Assembly: GCA_026004015.1 (NCBI GenBank)
Contig: BPIH01000001.1
Location: 142,398-206,397, forward strand
Source: Chloroflexota bacterium
Lineage (GTDB): Bacteria; Chloroflexota; Limnocylindria; Limnocylindrales; CSP1-4
DNA length: 64,000 bases
Direction: 5' to 3'
In this document: positions 32,085-43,782 of the stretch, in pieces
How positions within the stretch are numbered: position 1 is the first letter of the stretch
Layout: each line of letters starts with the position of its first letter
Program-made: the position numbers and the translations under genes
Notes under the pieces: generated by a model
What the model saw: only the letters and a program-made list of their open reading frames with translations
The model's database searches: none
Told to the model about the DNA's origin: nothing

Positions 32085-33152
32085 GTGCCGCGCATCCGCC
32101 GCACCACCGGCCCGCTGGACCACCGGGCACAGGCGATCCTCCGGGCCGTCATCGAGGAATACGTCGCCACCGCCACGCCGGTGAGCAGTCAGGCGCTCGT
32201 CGAGCGCTACCGCCTCGGCGTGTCCAGCGCGACCGTGCGGAACGTCCTCGCTGAGCTCGAGGCGGCGGGGCTCCTGACCCATCCCCACACCTCGGCCGGG
32301 CGCATCCCGACCGACGCCGGCTACCGCTTCTACGTCGAGACCATCGTCGAGGCGATGCCGCTCCCGCCGGTTGAGGAGCTCATGATCCGGCACCAGTTCG
32401 GCCAGGTCGAGTACGCCAGCGAGCAGTGGTTCCGGCTCGCGGCGACGACCCTCGCCGCGATGACCCGGGCCGCCGGCCTGGCGACGCCGGCCAAGCCTCG
32501 GGCCGCCCAGCTTCGGCGCATCGACATCGTCTCCATCCACGATCGGCTGGCGAGCCTCATCGTCGTCCTCCGCGAGGGGACGATCAAGCAGCTCCTCGTC
32601 GCCCTGCCCGAGCCAGCCGATCAGGAGACCCTCGGCCTGGTCGCCGACCTCCTGAACGCGACGGTCGTCGATTTGACCGCCGACCAGATCGAACGGCGCC
32701 TCGGGCGCTTCGAGGCGAACGAGCGGGTCCCGTCCCTGGCTCGGCGCTTCGCCGAGCGGGTCGTCGGGCTCCTGCGGGAGTACGACGCGGCGGTCATCGA
32801 GGAGCTCTTCAGCGACGGCCTCCTCAACGTTATGGCCGCCCCCGAGTTCGCCGAAAGCGCCAAGCTCCGGCGGGTCTTCTCGGTCCTCGAGAACCGGGCG
32901 TACCTCGCCGAGCTCCTGCCGGTCGTCGCCGCGGCCGGCCCGGGGCACGTCCGGGTCTTCATCGGCCGCGAAAACCCGCCGGCCGAGATGGCCGACGTCT
33001 CCCTCGTCCTGGCGCCCTACGGGCGACCGGGCCAGGCGATCGGCATCGTCGGCGTCCTCGGGCCGACCCGGATGGCATACCCGCAGGCGATCGGCACGGT
33101 CCGCTTCGTCTCGGGCCTCATGAACGAGCTCGTCGACCATCTCTACGCCTGA
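32085..33152 (+). CDS. hrcA: Heat-inducible transcription repressor HrcA
   Basis: Repressor that binds CIRCE and is kept active by GroEL. The 355 residues start with a winged helix-turn-helix (LDHRAQAILRAVIEEYVATA, then VSSQALVERYRLGVSSATVR, then the wing GLLTHPHTSAGRIPTDAGYRFYV), followed by the GAF-like dimer domain and the C-terminal VLGPTRMAYPQAIGTVRFVS signature. GTG 32085 lies about 90 bases after the CIRCE element, with GAGG nine bases upstream. First gene of the operon. Confidence 0.97.
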   Translation: MPRIRRTTGPLDHRAQAILRAVIEEYVATATPVSSQALVERYRLGVSSATVRNVLAELEAAGLLTHPHTSAGRIPTDAGYRFYVETIVEAMPLPPVEELMIRHQFGQVEYASEQWFRLAATTLAAMTRAAGLATPAKPRAAQLRRIDIVSIHDRLASLIVVLREGTIKQLLVALPEPADQETLGLVADLLNATVVDLTADQIERRLGRFEANERVPSLARRFAERVVGLLREYDAAVIEELFSDGLLNVMAAPEFAESAKLRRVFSVLENRAYLAELLPVVAAAGPGHVRVFIGRENPPAEMADVSLVLAPYGRPGQAIGIVGVLGPTRMAYPQAIGTVRFVSGLMNELVDHLYA

Positions 33153-33186
33153 CGAGGACCAACGAAGGCCGGACGGGGATCGATCG

Positions 33187-33885
33187 ATGGCAAAGCAGAG
33201 GAATAACGAACCGACGACCATGACGAACGAACGACAGCGGAACGACGCGCCGACGGCCGTCGGCGGACCCGAGCCGGCCGAGGCCGAGCGCCTCCGGACG
33301 GAGATCGAGCGGCTTGAGGCCGAGCTGGCCGAGGCGCGCCGCCGGGCCGACGAGTACCTCGCCGGCCTCCAGCGCGAGCGGGCCGAATTCCTCAACTTCA
33401 AGCGCCGGACGGCCGAGGAGCGGGAGGCGATGCTCGGGCTCGCTGCCGAGGCGCTCCTGAGCAAGGTCCTCGCCCTCGCCGACGACTTCGACCGGGCCAT
33501 CGAGGCCCGACCGGCCGACCTCGCCGATCACCCCTGGGTCGAGGGGATCGTCGCCATCGACCGCAAGCTCCGGGCGCTCCTCGAGAGCGAGGGGGTCCGG
33601 CCGATCGAGGCCGGCCCCGGTACCCCGTTCGATCCCCGGGAGCACGACGCGATCATGAACGTCCCCGCTCCCGACCGGGCCGAGGGCGAGATCGTCGAGG
33701 AGATCCGGCGCGGCTACCGGCTGCGGGACCGGGTCCTGCGGCCGGCCCTCGTCGCCGTCGCCGCCCCGCCGACCGAGGCCGCGGGGTCGGCCGAGGCGTC
33801 GGCGGCCGGCGAGGCCCGCTCTCGGGCCCACGACACCGAATCCAGTCAACCCGCCTCACCGGAACCCAAAGAATCAAAGGAGTAG
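33187..33885 (+). CDS. grpE: Nucleotide exchange factor GrpE
   Basis: Dimeric exchange factor that releases ADP from DnaK. The N-terminal 100 residues form a coiled coil (AERLRTEIERLEAELAEARR, then AGLQRERAEFLNFKRRTAEE), followed by LLSKVLALADDFDRAI and the beta-domain ending with FDPREHDAIMNVPAP and EIRRGYRLRDRVLRPALV. 232 residues. The C-terminal 40 residues are a low-complexity Ala/Ser/Pro/Glu tail. Only nine bases separate it from dnaK, which has its own AAAGGAG site inside the end of grpE. Confidence 0.96.
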   Translation: MAKQRNNEPTTMTNERQRNDAPTAVGGPEPAEAERLRTEIERLEAELAEARRRADEYLAGLQRERAEFLNFKRRTAEEREAMLGLAAEALLSKVLALADDFDRAIEARPADLADHPWVEGIVAIDRKLRALLESEGVRPIEAGPGTPFDPREHDAIMNVPAPDRAEGEIVEEIRRGYRLRDRVLRPALVAVAAPPTEAAGSAEASAAGEARSRAHDTESSQPASPEPKESKE

Positions 33886-33894
33886 CAACCGACC

Positions 33895-35805
<1,911 letters not shown>

Positions 35806-35940
35806 CCCCGAGCCCGCGGCGGACGCCGGCCCAACGGTCGCGCCGGCGCCGCCGCGTCACCGGGCCGGGGGCTCGGCCGTCATCACGACGGACCGGTGAA
35901 GCCCCCGCGATCTGGGGCGGACCGGCTGGCTTGCAGCGAA

Positions 35941-35974
35941 GGGGCCCGCCCGGCGTCGGCCGGGCGAGCCCCGA
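35941..35974 (+). terminator. Terminator hairpin after dnaK
   Basis: GGGGCCCGCCCGGC-GTCG-GCCGGGCGAGCCCC: an eight-base core stem extended by outer G/C pairs, about 135 bases after the dnaK stop. It closes the heat-shock operon. The rest of 35806-36218 holds nothing that I can support as a gene. Confidence 0.6.
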
Positions 35975-36218
35975 CCTGTGTCCGACTCGCGGTCCCGTGG
36001 TGCCGCTACAGGAGCGTCCAGACGAGCGTCTCGACAAGGGCGAGCGAGACACGAAGGCGGGTGGCAGCGCGCCGGCCAACCGCCACGGTCGTGTTTCCCC
36101 CACATCGGCTGGTGTCCGCGCGGGCGAAGCATAGTGGAGGCGGGGGGTTCCTGGTCGGCGGCACCGGCGGCTGGCTCTCCAGATCGGCGCCTCCGGCACG
36201 GTGAGGCAGACCGTGCGC

Positions 36219-36224
36219 TACCAT
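36219..36224 (+). promoter_or_regulatory. -10 box for the ABC transporter operon
   Basis: TACCAT in the context GCGCTACCATGCC, ten bases before ATG 36235. It favours 36235 as the start over the in-frame ATG at 36223, which lies inside the box. Confidence 0.45.
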
Positions 36225-36234
36225 GCCCGGCCGA

Positions 36235-37173
36235 ATGTCTAGAGGGGAACCGCTCCCGCTCGTCCACGCCCGGGGGCTGACGAAACGCTTCGGCGCCTTC
36301 ACCGCCGTCGACGCCATCGACTTCGACGTCGCCCGTGGCGAGGCCTTCGGCTTCCTCGGCCCGAACGGAGCCGGCAAGACCTCGACGATGCGGATGATCG
36401 GCTGCGTCTCGCCGGTGACCGCCGGGACGCTCCGGGTCCTCGGGCTCGACCCGGCGACCGACGGGCCCCGGATCCGGGCCCGGCTCGGCGTCGTGCCGCA
36501 GCAGGACAGCCTCGACATGGAGCTGACGGTCCGGGAGAACCTCGTCATCTACGGCCGCTACTTCGACCTCTCCCGAGCCGAGGCCCGGCGGCGAGCCGAC
36601 GCCCTCCTCGACTTCGTCCAGCTCCTCGACCGTGCCGACTCCCAGGTGGAACCCCTCTCGGGCGGGATGAAGCGCCGCCTCACCATCGCCCGAGCCCTCA
36701 TCAACGAGCCCGAGCTCCTCCTCCTCGACGAGCCGACGACGGGTCTGGACCCCCAGGCCCGTCACCTCCTCTGGGACAAGCTCTACCGACTCAAGCAGGA
36801 GGGCGTGACCCTCGTCCTGACGACCCACTACATGGACGAGGCCGAGCAGCTCTGCGACCGACTCGTCGTCATGGACAAGGCGAAGATCGTCGCCGAGGGG
36901 TCGCCCCGGCAGCTCATCGAGCGGTACGTGACGCGCGAGGTCCTCGAGCTCCGGTTTCCGGCCGGGGCGAGCGTGGACCTCGACGGCCGCCTCGAGGGAC
37001 TCGCCGAGCGGGTCGAGCAGCTCCCCGATCGGGTCCTCCTCTACACCGACGACGGCGAGGCGGCGGTCGTCGCCGTCCACGAGCGGGGACTTCGTCCCGA
37101 GAGCGCCCTCGTCCGGCGAAGCACCTTGGAGGACGTCTTCCTCAGGCTTACCGGCCGGACCCTCGTCGATTGA
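36235..37173 (+). CDS. ABC-2 type transporter ATP-binding protein (NodI/DrrA-like)
   Basis: Energy-coupling subunit of an exporter. Walker A is GPNGAGKTSTMRM, the Q-loop VVPQQDSLDMELTVRENL, the signature LSGGMKRRLTIARALI, Walker B LLLLDEPTTGLDPQ, and the switch His lies in LTTHYMDEAEQLCDRL. After the NBD comes a C-terminal 80-residue domain. The DSLDMELTVREN wording and the two following permeases resemble NodI/daunorubicin-resistance ATPases. About 312 residues from ATG 36235. It overlaps the next permease gene by four bases. Substrate unknown. Confidence 0.9.
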   Translation: MSRGEPLPLVHARGLTKRFGAFTAVDAIDFDVARGEAFGFLGPNGAGKTSTMRMIGCVSPVTAGTLRVLGLDPATDGPRIRARLGVVPQQDSLDMELTVRENLVIYGRYFDLSRAEARRRADALLDFVQLLDRADSQVEPLSGGMKRRLTIARALINEPELLLLDEPTTGLDPQARHLLWDKLYRLKQEGVTLVLTTHYMDEAEQLCDRLVVMDKAKIVAEGSPRQLIERYVTREVLELRFPAGASVDLDGRLEGLAERVEQLPDRVLLYTDDGEAAVVAVHERGLRPESALVRRSTLEDVFLRLTGRTLVD

Positions 37174-37955
37174 GGGCCGGGATCGCCGTGGGCCGCACGC
37201 TCCGCGTCGTCGAGTACTGCGCCCGGGTCTATCGCCGGAGCTGGCGAGGGACGCTCTTTGTCACGTTCCTCTCACCGGTCCTCTTCCTCGGGGCGATGGG
37301 GTTCGGCCTCGGCGGTTTCGTCGATCGGTCAGACGGCCTGCCGGGCGGGGTGCCGTATGCAGCATTTCTCGCCCCCGGCCTCCTCGCCGCCCAGGGGATG
37401 CAGACGGCGGCCTTCGAATCGACGTACCCGATCATGGGGCGGATCGTCTGGGACCGGGTCTACGCGGCGATGCTCGCGACCCCGATCGGGGTCCGGGACA
37501 TCGTCCTCGGTCAGCTCGCCTGGATCGGCTTCCGGCTCGTCTTGGTGACGAGCGTCTTTTTCGGGGTCATGGTCGCCTTCGGCCTCGCCCGCTCGCCGAT
37601 CGCGGTCCTCGGGATCGGGGCGGCGACCCTCACCGGGCTCGCCTTCGCGGCGCCGATCATGGCCTTCACGGCGACGCAACGGAACGACCAGGGCTTCAAC
37701 GCGATCTTCCGGTTCGGGATCACCCCGCTCTTCCTCTTTTCCGGCACGTTCTTCCCGGTCGAGCAGCTGCCGACCCTCCTCCAGCCCATCGCCTGGCTGA
37801 CGCCGACGTACCACGGCGTCGCCCTCGCCCGCGACCTCGCCCTCGGCGCGGCGACGCTCCCGGCTGCGCTCGTCCACCTCGCCGTCCTCGTCGGGGTGAC
37901 GGCAGCCGGCCTCGCCGCGGCCTTCGTCACCTTCCGGCGGGCCCTCGTCGTCTGA
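37170..37955 (+). CDS. ABC-2 type permease, first subunit
   Basis: A 261-residue membrane protein whose start overlaps the ATPase stop. Six hydrophobic segments are visible, from TLFVTFLSPVLFLGAMGFGLG to VTAAGLAAAFVTF. The ABC-2 signature region is GLTGLAFAAPIMAF...NDQGFNAIFRFGITPLFLFSGTFFPVEQLP, followed by TPTYHGVALARDL, both typical of NodJ/DrrB-type permeases. It pairs with the next permease; two different permeases with one ATPase indicate a heterodimeric membrane unit. Confidence 0.88.
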   Translation: MRAGIAVGRTLRVVEYCARVYRRSWRGTLFVTFLSPVLFLGAMGFGLGGFVDRSDGLPGGVPYAAFLAPGLLAAQGMQTAAFESTYPIMGRIVWDRVYAAMLATPIGVRDIVLGQLAWIGFRLVLVTSVFFGVMVAFGLARSPIAVLGIGAATLTGLAFAAPIMAFTATQRNDQGFNAIFRFGITPLFLFSGTFFPVEQLPTLLQPIAWLTPTYHGVALARDLALGAATLPAALVHLAVLVGVTAAGLAAAFVTFRRALVV

Positions 37956-37967
37956 TCCGGTGGCGCG

Positions 37968-38768
37968 ATGACCAGCCTCGCCCGGATCGGCCCCTGGCCG
38001 CTCGGCGGCCTCCGAGCCGCCCGCCTCGTGGAGCGGAACGTCATGGTCTACCGGCGGACCTGGCTCGTCATCGTGTCGGGCTTCTTCGAGCCGCTCTTCT
38101 ATCTCCTCGGGATCGGCTTCGGGCTCGGGGCGCTCATCGGCGACGTCCCCGGCCCCGACGGGCGGCCGATCCCCTACGGGGTCTTCGTCGCGCCCGCACT
38201 CCTCGCCACCTCGGCGATGAACGGGGCGATCTACGACTCGACCTTCAACGTCTTCTTCAAGCTCCGGTACGCGAAGACGTACGATGCCGTCCTCTCGACC
38301 CCGCTTGGCGTCGGCGACGTCGCTCTCGGCGAGGTCGCCTGGGCCCTCATCCGGGGCACCCTCTACGCCCTCGGCTTCCTCGTCGTGACCGTCCTGCTCG
38401 GGTTGGCCCGCTCACCGCTCGTCGTCCTCACGGTCCCGGCGGCGATGCTCGTCGGCTTCGCCTTCGCTGCCGTCGGGATGGCGGCGACGACGTTCATGCG
38501 CCGCTGGACGGACTTTGATTTCATCTTCGTCGTGACGCTGCCGCTCTTCCTCTTCTCGGCGACCTTCTATCCGATCACGGCCTACCCGGACGCCCTCCGA
38601 GTCCTCGTCGTGGCGACGCCCCTCTACCACGGCGTCGATCTGATCCGAGGGCTCTCGACGGGGGTCGTCGGGCCGGCGCTCCTCGGCCACGTCGTCTACC
38701 TCGCCGTCATGGGTCTCGCCGGAGTCGCCGTCGTCTGGCGGCGCCTCGATCGACTCCTCCTCAAGTGA
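37968..38768 (+). CDS. ABC-2 type permease, second subunit
   Basis: A 266-residue paralogue of the preceding permease (shared GIGFGLGALIG near the start, TFYPITAYPDALRVLVVATPLYHGVDLIRGLSTG near the end). Six membrane segments. Twelve bases separate it from the first permease. Its stop overlaps the start of the uracil-DNA glycosylase gene by four bases (GTGA), so that DNA-repair gene rides on the same transcript. Confidence 0.88.
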   Translation: MTSLARIGPWPLGGLRAARLVERNVMVYRRTWLVIVSGFFEPLFYLLGIGFGLGALIGDVPGPDGRPIPYGVFVAPALLATSAMNGAIYDSTFNVFFKLRYAKTYDAVLSTPLGVGDVALGEVAWALIRGTLYALGFLVVTVLLGLARSPLVVLTVPAAMLVGFAFAAVGMAATTFMRRWTDFDFIFVVTLPLFLFSATFYPITAYPDALRVLVVATPLYHGVDLIRGLSTGVVGPALLGHVVYLAVMGLAGVAVVWRRLDRLLLK

Positions 38769-39627
38769 CGGCCTCGCCGGGCGAGACCGCTGCGGCCGCC
38801 GCTGCCGCCGCTGCCGACCTCGAGGCCCTCCGGGCCGCCGTCGTCGGCTGCCGCGCCTGCCCGCGCCTCGTCGCCTGGCGGGAGGCGGTCGGTCTGCCGC
38901 CCGCCGGCCCGCTTCCGCGGCGAGCGCTATTGGAGCCGTCCGGTCCCCGGCTTCGGCGATCCGGCGGCTCGGATCCTCCTCGTCGGCCTCGCCCCGGCCG
39001 CCCACGGCGGGAACCGGACCGGCCGGGTCTTCACCGGCGACGCCTCCGGCGACTTCCTCTGGGCCGCCCTCCACGCCGTCGGCCTGGCGAACCAGCCGAC
39101 CGGGCGGCGGGCCGACGACGGGCTCGAGCTCACCGGTGCTCCTACGTCGCCGCGGCCGTCCGCTGCGCCCCCCGGGGAACCGGCCGACGCCGGAGGAGCG
39201 GGCCCGCTGCCTGCCGTACCTCGCCCGGGAGATCGAGCTCCTGCCCGAGTTCCTCCGGGTCCTCGTGCCCGCTCGGCGCCGTCGCCTGGGCGGCCACCTT
39301 CGCGGCCCTCGAGGCCGCCTCGGGATCGCGGCGCCCCGGCCGCGGCCGGCCTTCGGCCACGGGGTCGAGGTCGGCGATCGGCCGCTACGCCGTCCTCGGC
39401 TCCTACCACGTCAGCCAGCAGAACACCTTCACCGGCCGCCTGACGGCGCCGATGTTCCGGGCGATCCTGGAGCGGGCGAAGGTCCTCGCCGGGCTCGCCG
39501 TACCGGCGGCCGTCGCCGGCACAGCGGCGGCGGGGGTCCGGCACCTCGACCGGCAGCGCCGCCGCCGATCCCGCCCGAGGCCGCCGTCCGCGGGTATCCG
39601 AGGCCGGCTGCGGCTATCCTTCTCTGA
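38765..39627 (+). CDS. udgB: Family-5 uracil-DNA glycosylase UDGb (several frameshifts)
   Basis: Removes uracil and deaminated bases from DNA. The start GTG 38765 gives an Ala-rich leader and then [20 protein letters not shown], with the first Fe-S cysteines. After a break near 38905 the next frame reads [20 protein letters not shown] and then [19 protein letters not shown], the family-5 active-site motif. Further breaks near 39145, 39265 and 39310 carry the frame through [30 protein letters not shown], and [17 protein letters not shown], whose HVSQQN is the second catalytic motif. The probable stop is TGA 39625-39627 after one more shift. At least four indels in 860 bases make this the most damaged gene here, though all motifs survive. 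Confidence 0.8.
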
Positions 39628-39633
39628 CGTCGC

Positions 39634-40764
39634 ATGGCCACCGACCACGACTACTACGCCATCCTCGGCGTGCCGCGAACGGCGAGCGACGCCGAGATCA
39701 AGCGGGCCTTCCGCAAGCTCGCCCAGAAGTGGCACCCGGACGTCAACAAGGATCCGGCGGCGGCCGAGCGGTTCAAGGAGATCAACGAGGCCTACCAGGT
39801 CCTCTCCGATCCCCGTCGCCGGCAGGCCTACGACATGTTCGGCCGGGCGGGGGTGACCGGCGACGCCGGAGAGGGCGGCTTCGGCTTCGCCACCGGCTTC
39901 GGCGGCTTCGGCGGCTTCGGCGACATCTTCGACGCCTTCTTCGGCGGCGCCGCCGGGCCGGTCCGGCGCGCCCAGCCCGTCGCCGGCTCCGACCTCCGCT
40001 ACGACCTCCGGATCAGCTTCGAGGAGGCGGTCCTCGGGACCGAGAAGGAGATCGAGTTCTCCGCCCTCGCCCGCTGCCCGACCTGCGGCGGCTCCGGGGC
40101 GCGGCCGGGGACGAGCCCGGTGACCTGCCCGGTCTGCAGTGGTCGCGGCGAGGTCCGGACCGTCCGCCAGACCCTCCTCGGCCAGATGATGACGGCGACG
40201 ACCTGCCCCCGCTGCCGGGGCGAGGGCCGGGTCGTCGAGACGCCCTGCGAGACCTGCCGGGGCGACGGCCGGGTCGAGCGGCGCCGGAAGCTCCGGGTCG
40301 CCATCCCGGCCGGCATCGACGACGGCCACCAGATCCGCCTCTCGAACGAGGGCGAGGTCGGGCCGCGGGGCGGGCCGCCGGGGAGCCTCTACGTCGCCGT
40401 CCACGTCGCCCCGCACCCGGTGCTCCGGCGCGAGGGGACCGAGCTCTACGCCGAGGTCGACGTCTCGATCGCCCAGGCGGCCCTCGGGACGAAGGTCACC
40501 GTCCCGACCGTCGAGGGCGACGAGGAGATCGAGATCCGCCCCGGGACCCAGCCCGGGACGGAGATCCGCCTCCGCGGACGGGGGGTGCCGCACCTCCGGC
40601 GCCCGAACCAGCGGGGCGACCTCCACGTCCTCGTCAACGTCGTCGTTCCGACCCGCCTGACGAAGAAGCAGCGGGAGCTCCTCGAGGCGTACGCCCGGGA
40701 GGCCGGCGAGGCCGTCGGCACGAACGGCGGGCTCCTCGAGCGGGTCAAGGAAGCCCTTGGCTGA
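39634..40764 (+). CDS. dnaJ: Chaperone DnaJ (Hsp40)
   Basis: Co-chaperone that delivers substrates to DnaK. J domain at residues 3-70 with HPD in [13 protein letters not shown]; Gly/Phe-rich linker ([21 protein letters not shown]); four CxxCxGxG-type zinc repeats ([32 protein letters not shown]); then the C-terminal peptide-binding domain. 376 residues, intact. TATCCT lies 13 bases before ATG 39634 with no ribosome-binding site. It is separated from dnaK by the ABC/UDG insertion and so is probably transcribed apart from CIRCE control. Its stop lies inside the prmA start. Confidence 0.97.
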   Translation: MATDHDYYAILGVPRTASDAEIKRAFRKLAQKWHPDVNKDPAAAERFKEINEAYQVLSDPRRRQAYDMFGRAGVTGDAGEGGFGFATGFGGFGGFGDIFDAFFGGAAGPVRRAQPVAGSDLRYDLRISFEEAVLGTEKEIEFSALARCPTCGGSGARPGTSPVTCPVCSGRGEVRTVRQTLLGQMMTATTCPRCRGEGRVVETPCETCRGDGRVERRRKLRVAIPAGIDDGHQIRLSNEGEVGPRGGPPGSLYVAVHVAPHPVLRREGTELYAEVDVSIAQAALGTKVTVPTVEGDEEIEIRPGTQPGTEIRLRGRGVPHLRRPNQRGDLHVLVNVVVPTRLTKKQRELLEAYAREAGEAVGTNGGLLERVKEALG

Positions 40765-41803
40765 CCCGGCGGGGCGGGACGTCGGCGCCGGCAGCCGCGC
40801 AGCCGACCCGGCGACTGGAGGAGCCGTCGGGCCGGGCGCCTGGCTCGAGCTCGCCGTCGAGGCCGACCAGGAAGCCGTCGAGGCGGTGAGCGAGATCCTC
40901 GCTCGGGTGGCGGCGGCGGGACGAGCGTCGAGGCCCCCTTCGTGACCGAGGCCGAGGGGCTCGCCGCCCGCTCGACCCGACCCGACCGGCCGTCGTCCGC
41001 GGCTACGTCCCGGCCCGCGACGAGGCGACGGTCCGGGCGGCCGTGGCGACCGTCGAGGCCGCCCTCGGGCACCTCACGGGCCTTCGAGCTGCGGCCGATC
41101 GGCGAGCTTCGGACGCGCCTCGTCCACGAGGCCGACTGGGCGTCGGCCTGGAAGGCGCCACTTCCCCGTCCTCCGGGTCGGGCGGCGTCTCGTCGTGCGG
41201 CCGACCTGGCGCCGCTACCGGGCCGGACCCGACGACGTCGTCCTCGCCCTCGACCCGGGGATGGCCTTCGGGACCGGTCTCCACCCGACGACCCGGCTCT
41301 GCCTGCGCGCCCTCGAAGACCTCGCCGACGGGGGCACCCTCGGTCCCGCGACCCGCGTCCTCGACCTCGGCTCGGGGTCCGGGATCCTCGCCATCGCGGC
41401 GGCGAAGCTCGGGGCCGCGAGCGTCCTCGCCCTCGACCTCGACCCGATCGCCGTGGAGGCGACGGCGGCGAACGCCCGCCGAAACCGGCTCGCCGCCCGG
41501 ATCGAGGCCCGCCGAGGCTCGCTGCCGAGCGGAGCGGCCCCGTTCGACCTCGTCCTCGCGAACCTCGTCGCTTCGATCCTCGTCGAGCTTGCCCCCAGCC
41601 TCGCCGCCGAGCTCGCCCCTGGGGGTCGCCTCGTCGCGTCGGGGATCGTCGACGAGCGCGCCGCCGAGGTCGAGGCCGCCTTCGTCGCGGCAGGCCTCGC
41701 CGTCGTCGAGCGGCTGAAGGACGGCGATTGGATCGCCTTCGTCGCCCGAGCGGCCGAGCCGGTGCCGGACGGCGCGGCGGGCGATCGAACGGAGAGCGGC
41801 TAG
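40757..41803 (+). CDS. prmA: Ribosomal protein L11 methyltransferase (several frameshifts)
   Basis: SAM-dependent methylation of L11. TTG 40757 overlaps the dnaJ end. The N-terminal piece [20 protein letters not shown] breaks near 40917, where one G is missing from GCGGGAC. The following pieces [20 protein letters not shown] and then [20 protein letters not shown] lie in different frames. From 41195 the catalytic part is intact: [20 protein letters not shown] (the PrmA signature), [20 protein letters not shown] (SAM motif I) and [19 protein letters not shown] (with the NLVA motif). Net length is a multiple of three, so the breaks compensate. The stop TAG doubles as part of the -10 box of the next gene. 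Confidence 0.88.
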
Positions 41804-41806
41804 AAT
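41801..41806 (+). promoter_or_regulatory. -10 box for a leaderless start at 41817
   Basis: TAGAAT, ten bases before GTG 41817, overlapping the prmA stop codon. Same GGCTAGAATCCCGG style as the gap promoter. Confidence 0.45.
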
Positions 41807-41816
41807 CCCGGCACCC

Positions 41817-42299
41817 GTGTCGACCTTCTCGATCCTCCTGACCATCCACGTCGCCCTCGCCGTCGCCCTCTTCCTGCCGTCGCTTCCTCCTCCCGTTCGT
41901 CCTGCGGAGCCGACGGCGGGCGGCGGGGCGAGCGCCAGTCCGATCGAGCCCGCCGAGCACGGCCTCCTCGTTCGCTTCCTCCTCGTCCTCCAGTCCCACG
42001 GGACCGTGGCCATCGGGGCGGGGCTCGCCGCCACCGGCCTCGGGATGCTCGCCCTCCTCGGGCCGACGCTCCTCGCCCAGCCCTGGCTCCTGCTCGCCCT
42101 CGTCATCTACGCGACGAACCTCGCCCTCGCCTACTTCATCCAGCGGCCGAACCTCCGCCGCCTCCTCGGGATCGGCGGTTCCGCCGACGATCCGGTCTGG
42201 CGCGCTCGGGCCCGGCGCCAACGGTACGTCAGCTACCTCATGGCCGGGCTGACCGGGACGATCGCCTTCCTCATGAGCACGAAGCCGGCCCTCTGGTGA
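41817..42299 (+). CDS. Small integral membrane protein, DUF2269-like
   Basis: 160 residues, four hydrophobic segments (FSILLTIHVALAVALFLPS; HGTVAIGAGLAATGLGMLALLG; WLLLALVIYATNLALAYFI; YLMAGLTGTIAFLM). The layout with the conserved His-containing helices and RPNLRRLLG loop resembles DUF2269-type membrane proteins. Between helices 1 and 2 the given frame reads PPPVRPAEPTAGGG, but an adjacent frame reads FLLPFVLRSRRRAAGR, a more natural helix end; two compensating indels at 41882 and 41930 are likely. It occupies the place where rsmE often lies between prmA and mtaB. Its stop overlaps the mtaB start (GTGA). Confidence 0.6.
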   Translation: MSTFSILLTIHVALAVALFLPSLPPPVRPAEPTAGGGASASPIEPAEHGLLVRFLLVLQSHGTVAIGAGLAATGLGMLALLGPTLLAQPWLLLALVIYATNLALAYFIQRPNLRRLLGIGGSADDPVWRARARRQRYVSYLMAGLTGTIAFLMSTKPALW

Positions 42300-43765
42300 G
42301 CGCCGCCGTGAGCCCCCCGAGCCGTCGCCCTCGCCGGAGCGGCCCCGGACGGCGGCGATCGAGAACCTCGGCTGCCGGGTCAACCAGGCCGAGATGGAGG
42401 CCGCGGCCCGGCTCCTCCGCGAGGCCGGGGTCCGGATCGTCGACGCCGACGAGCCGGCCGACCTCGTCCTCGTCAACACCTGCACGGTGACGGCCGTCGC
42501 CGATGCGAAGTCGCGCCAGGCGTCCGGAGGGCGCGGCGCCGGAGCCCCGCCGCGACCCTCGTCGTCACCGGCTGCGCCGTCGCCGTCGATCCGGCGGCTT
42601 TCGCCCGGGTCGATCCCGCCGCCCGCCTCGTCGGCAACGAGGCGAAGGAGGCGCTCCTCGCCGAGCTCACCGCCCTCGTCGGCGAGGAGGGGCTCGAAGA
42701 CGGGGCGCGAGCCGCCGGCCCCTCCCGACGATCTCGGGGGTCGAGCCCGCGGAGCGCGGCGGGCAGCCCCGGGGCGCGCCCACCCGGCGGCCGGCGAGCG
42801 GACCCGGGCCTTCGTCAAGGTCCAGGACGGCTGCTCCTTCTTCTGCACGTACTGCATCATCCCCCGGGCCCGCGGGCCCGAGCGCTCCCTCCCGCCCGAC
42901 GCCGTCCTCGCCGACGTCCGTCGGGCCCTCGCTGCGGGCCACCGGGAGATCGTCCTGACCGGCGTCAACATCGGCACCTACGACGGCGGCTGGTCCGAGC
43001 GCGGACCCCGGGGCAGCCACCGACGCGCCGCCTGCACCCTCGCCGAGCTCGTCCGCCGGATCCTCGCCGAGACCGAGGTCGAGCGGATCCGCCTCTCGTC
43101 CATCGAGCCGCAGCACGTCACCGACGAGCTCCTCGAGGTCTGGACGGGACCGGGCGCCGGGCGCTGCCTCCCCCACTTCCACCTGCCGCTCCAGTCCGGC
43201 GACGACGGGGTCCTCCGCCGGATGGGCCGCCGGTACGACACGGCCTTCTACGCCGACCTCGTCGGGCGGATCCGCCAGGCCCTTCCGGGGGTCGCCGATC
43301 CACGCCGACGTCATCGTCGGCTTCCCGACCGAGGACGAGGCGGCCTTCGCGCGCTCGGTCGCCTTCATCCGGAGCCTCGATCCGGCCGGGCTCCACGTCT
43401 TCCGCTACTCGGTCCGGCCGGGGACGCCGGCGGCCCGGATGCTCGGCCAGGTCGACGAGCGGACGAAGCGGGCGCGGGCGGAGGTCCTCCTCCGGTTCGC
43501 CGCCGAGGCCCGGGCCCGGTTCGCCGCCGGGTCGGTCGGCTCGACGGCGACCGTCCTCTTCGAGACGCCGGAGTCGGCCGGCCGGTGGCTCGGGCGAAGC
43601 GAGGCGAACGTCCTCGTCGTCGCGGGCCGCCCCGACGGGCGCCCGCTCGGGAACGAGATCGGGCGGGTCGTCCTCGAGGCCGTCGACGGGACGGCCCCGG
43701 ACCGGGTCCAGGGCCGGGTCCTCGATCTCCTGCCGCCACCCCCCGTCCGCCACGCCGCCGCCTGA
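42296..43765 (+). CDS. mtaB: tRNA (N6-threonylcarbamoyladenosine37-C2) methylthiotransferase MtaB (several frameshifts)
   Basis: Radical SAM enzyme that adds a methylthio group to t6A37 of tRNAs. The N-terminal UPF0004 cysteines appear in ENLGCRVNQAEMEAAARLL, VNTCTVTAVADAKSRQA and TLVVTGCAVAVDPAAF. The radical SAM site is QDGCSFFCTYCIIPRARG (CxxxCxxC). LSSIEPQHVTDELLEVW, HFHLPLQSGDDGVLRRMGRR and, after another shift near 43300, DVIVGFPTEDEAAFARS complete the core; the C-terminal TRAM-like part follows. The frame changes near 42360, 42530, 42710 and 43300. Net length is divisible by three. All iron-sulfur ligands survive, so this should be functional in reality. Confidence 0.88.
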
Positions 43766-43782
43766 GCCCCTGGAGGATGCCG

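Noticed and set aside
36006-36086. 26-residue minus-strand peptide ending LALVETLVWTLL
   Set aside because: Hydrophobic like the tiny proteins near dnaE2, but it has no clear ribosome-binding site or repeat of their pattern; too short to support.
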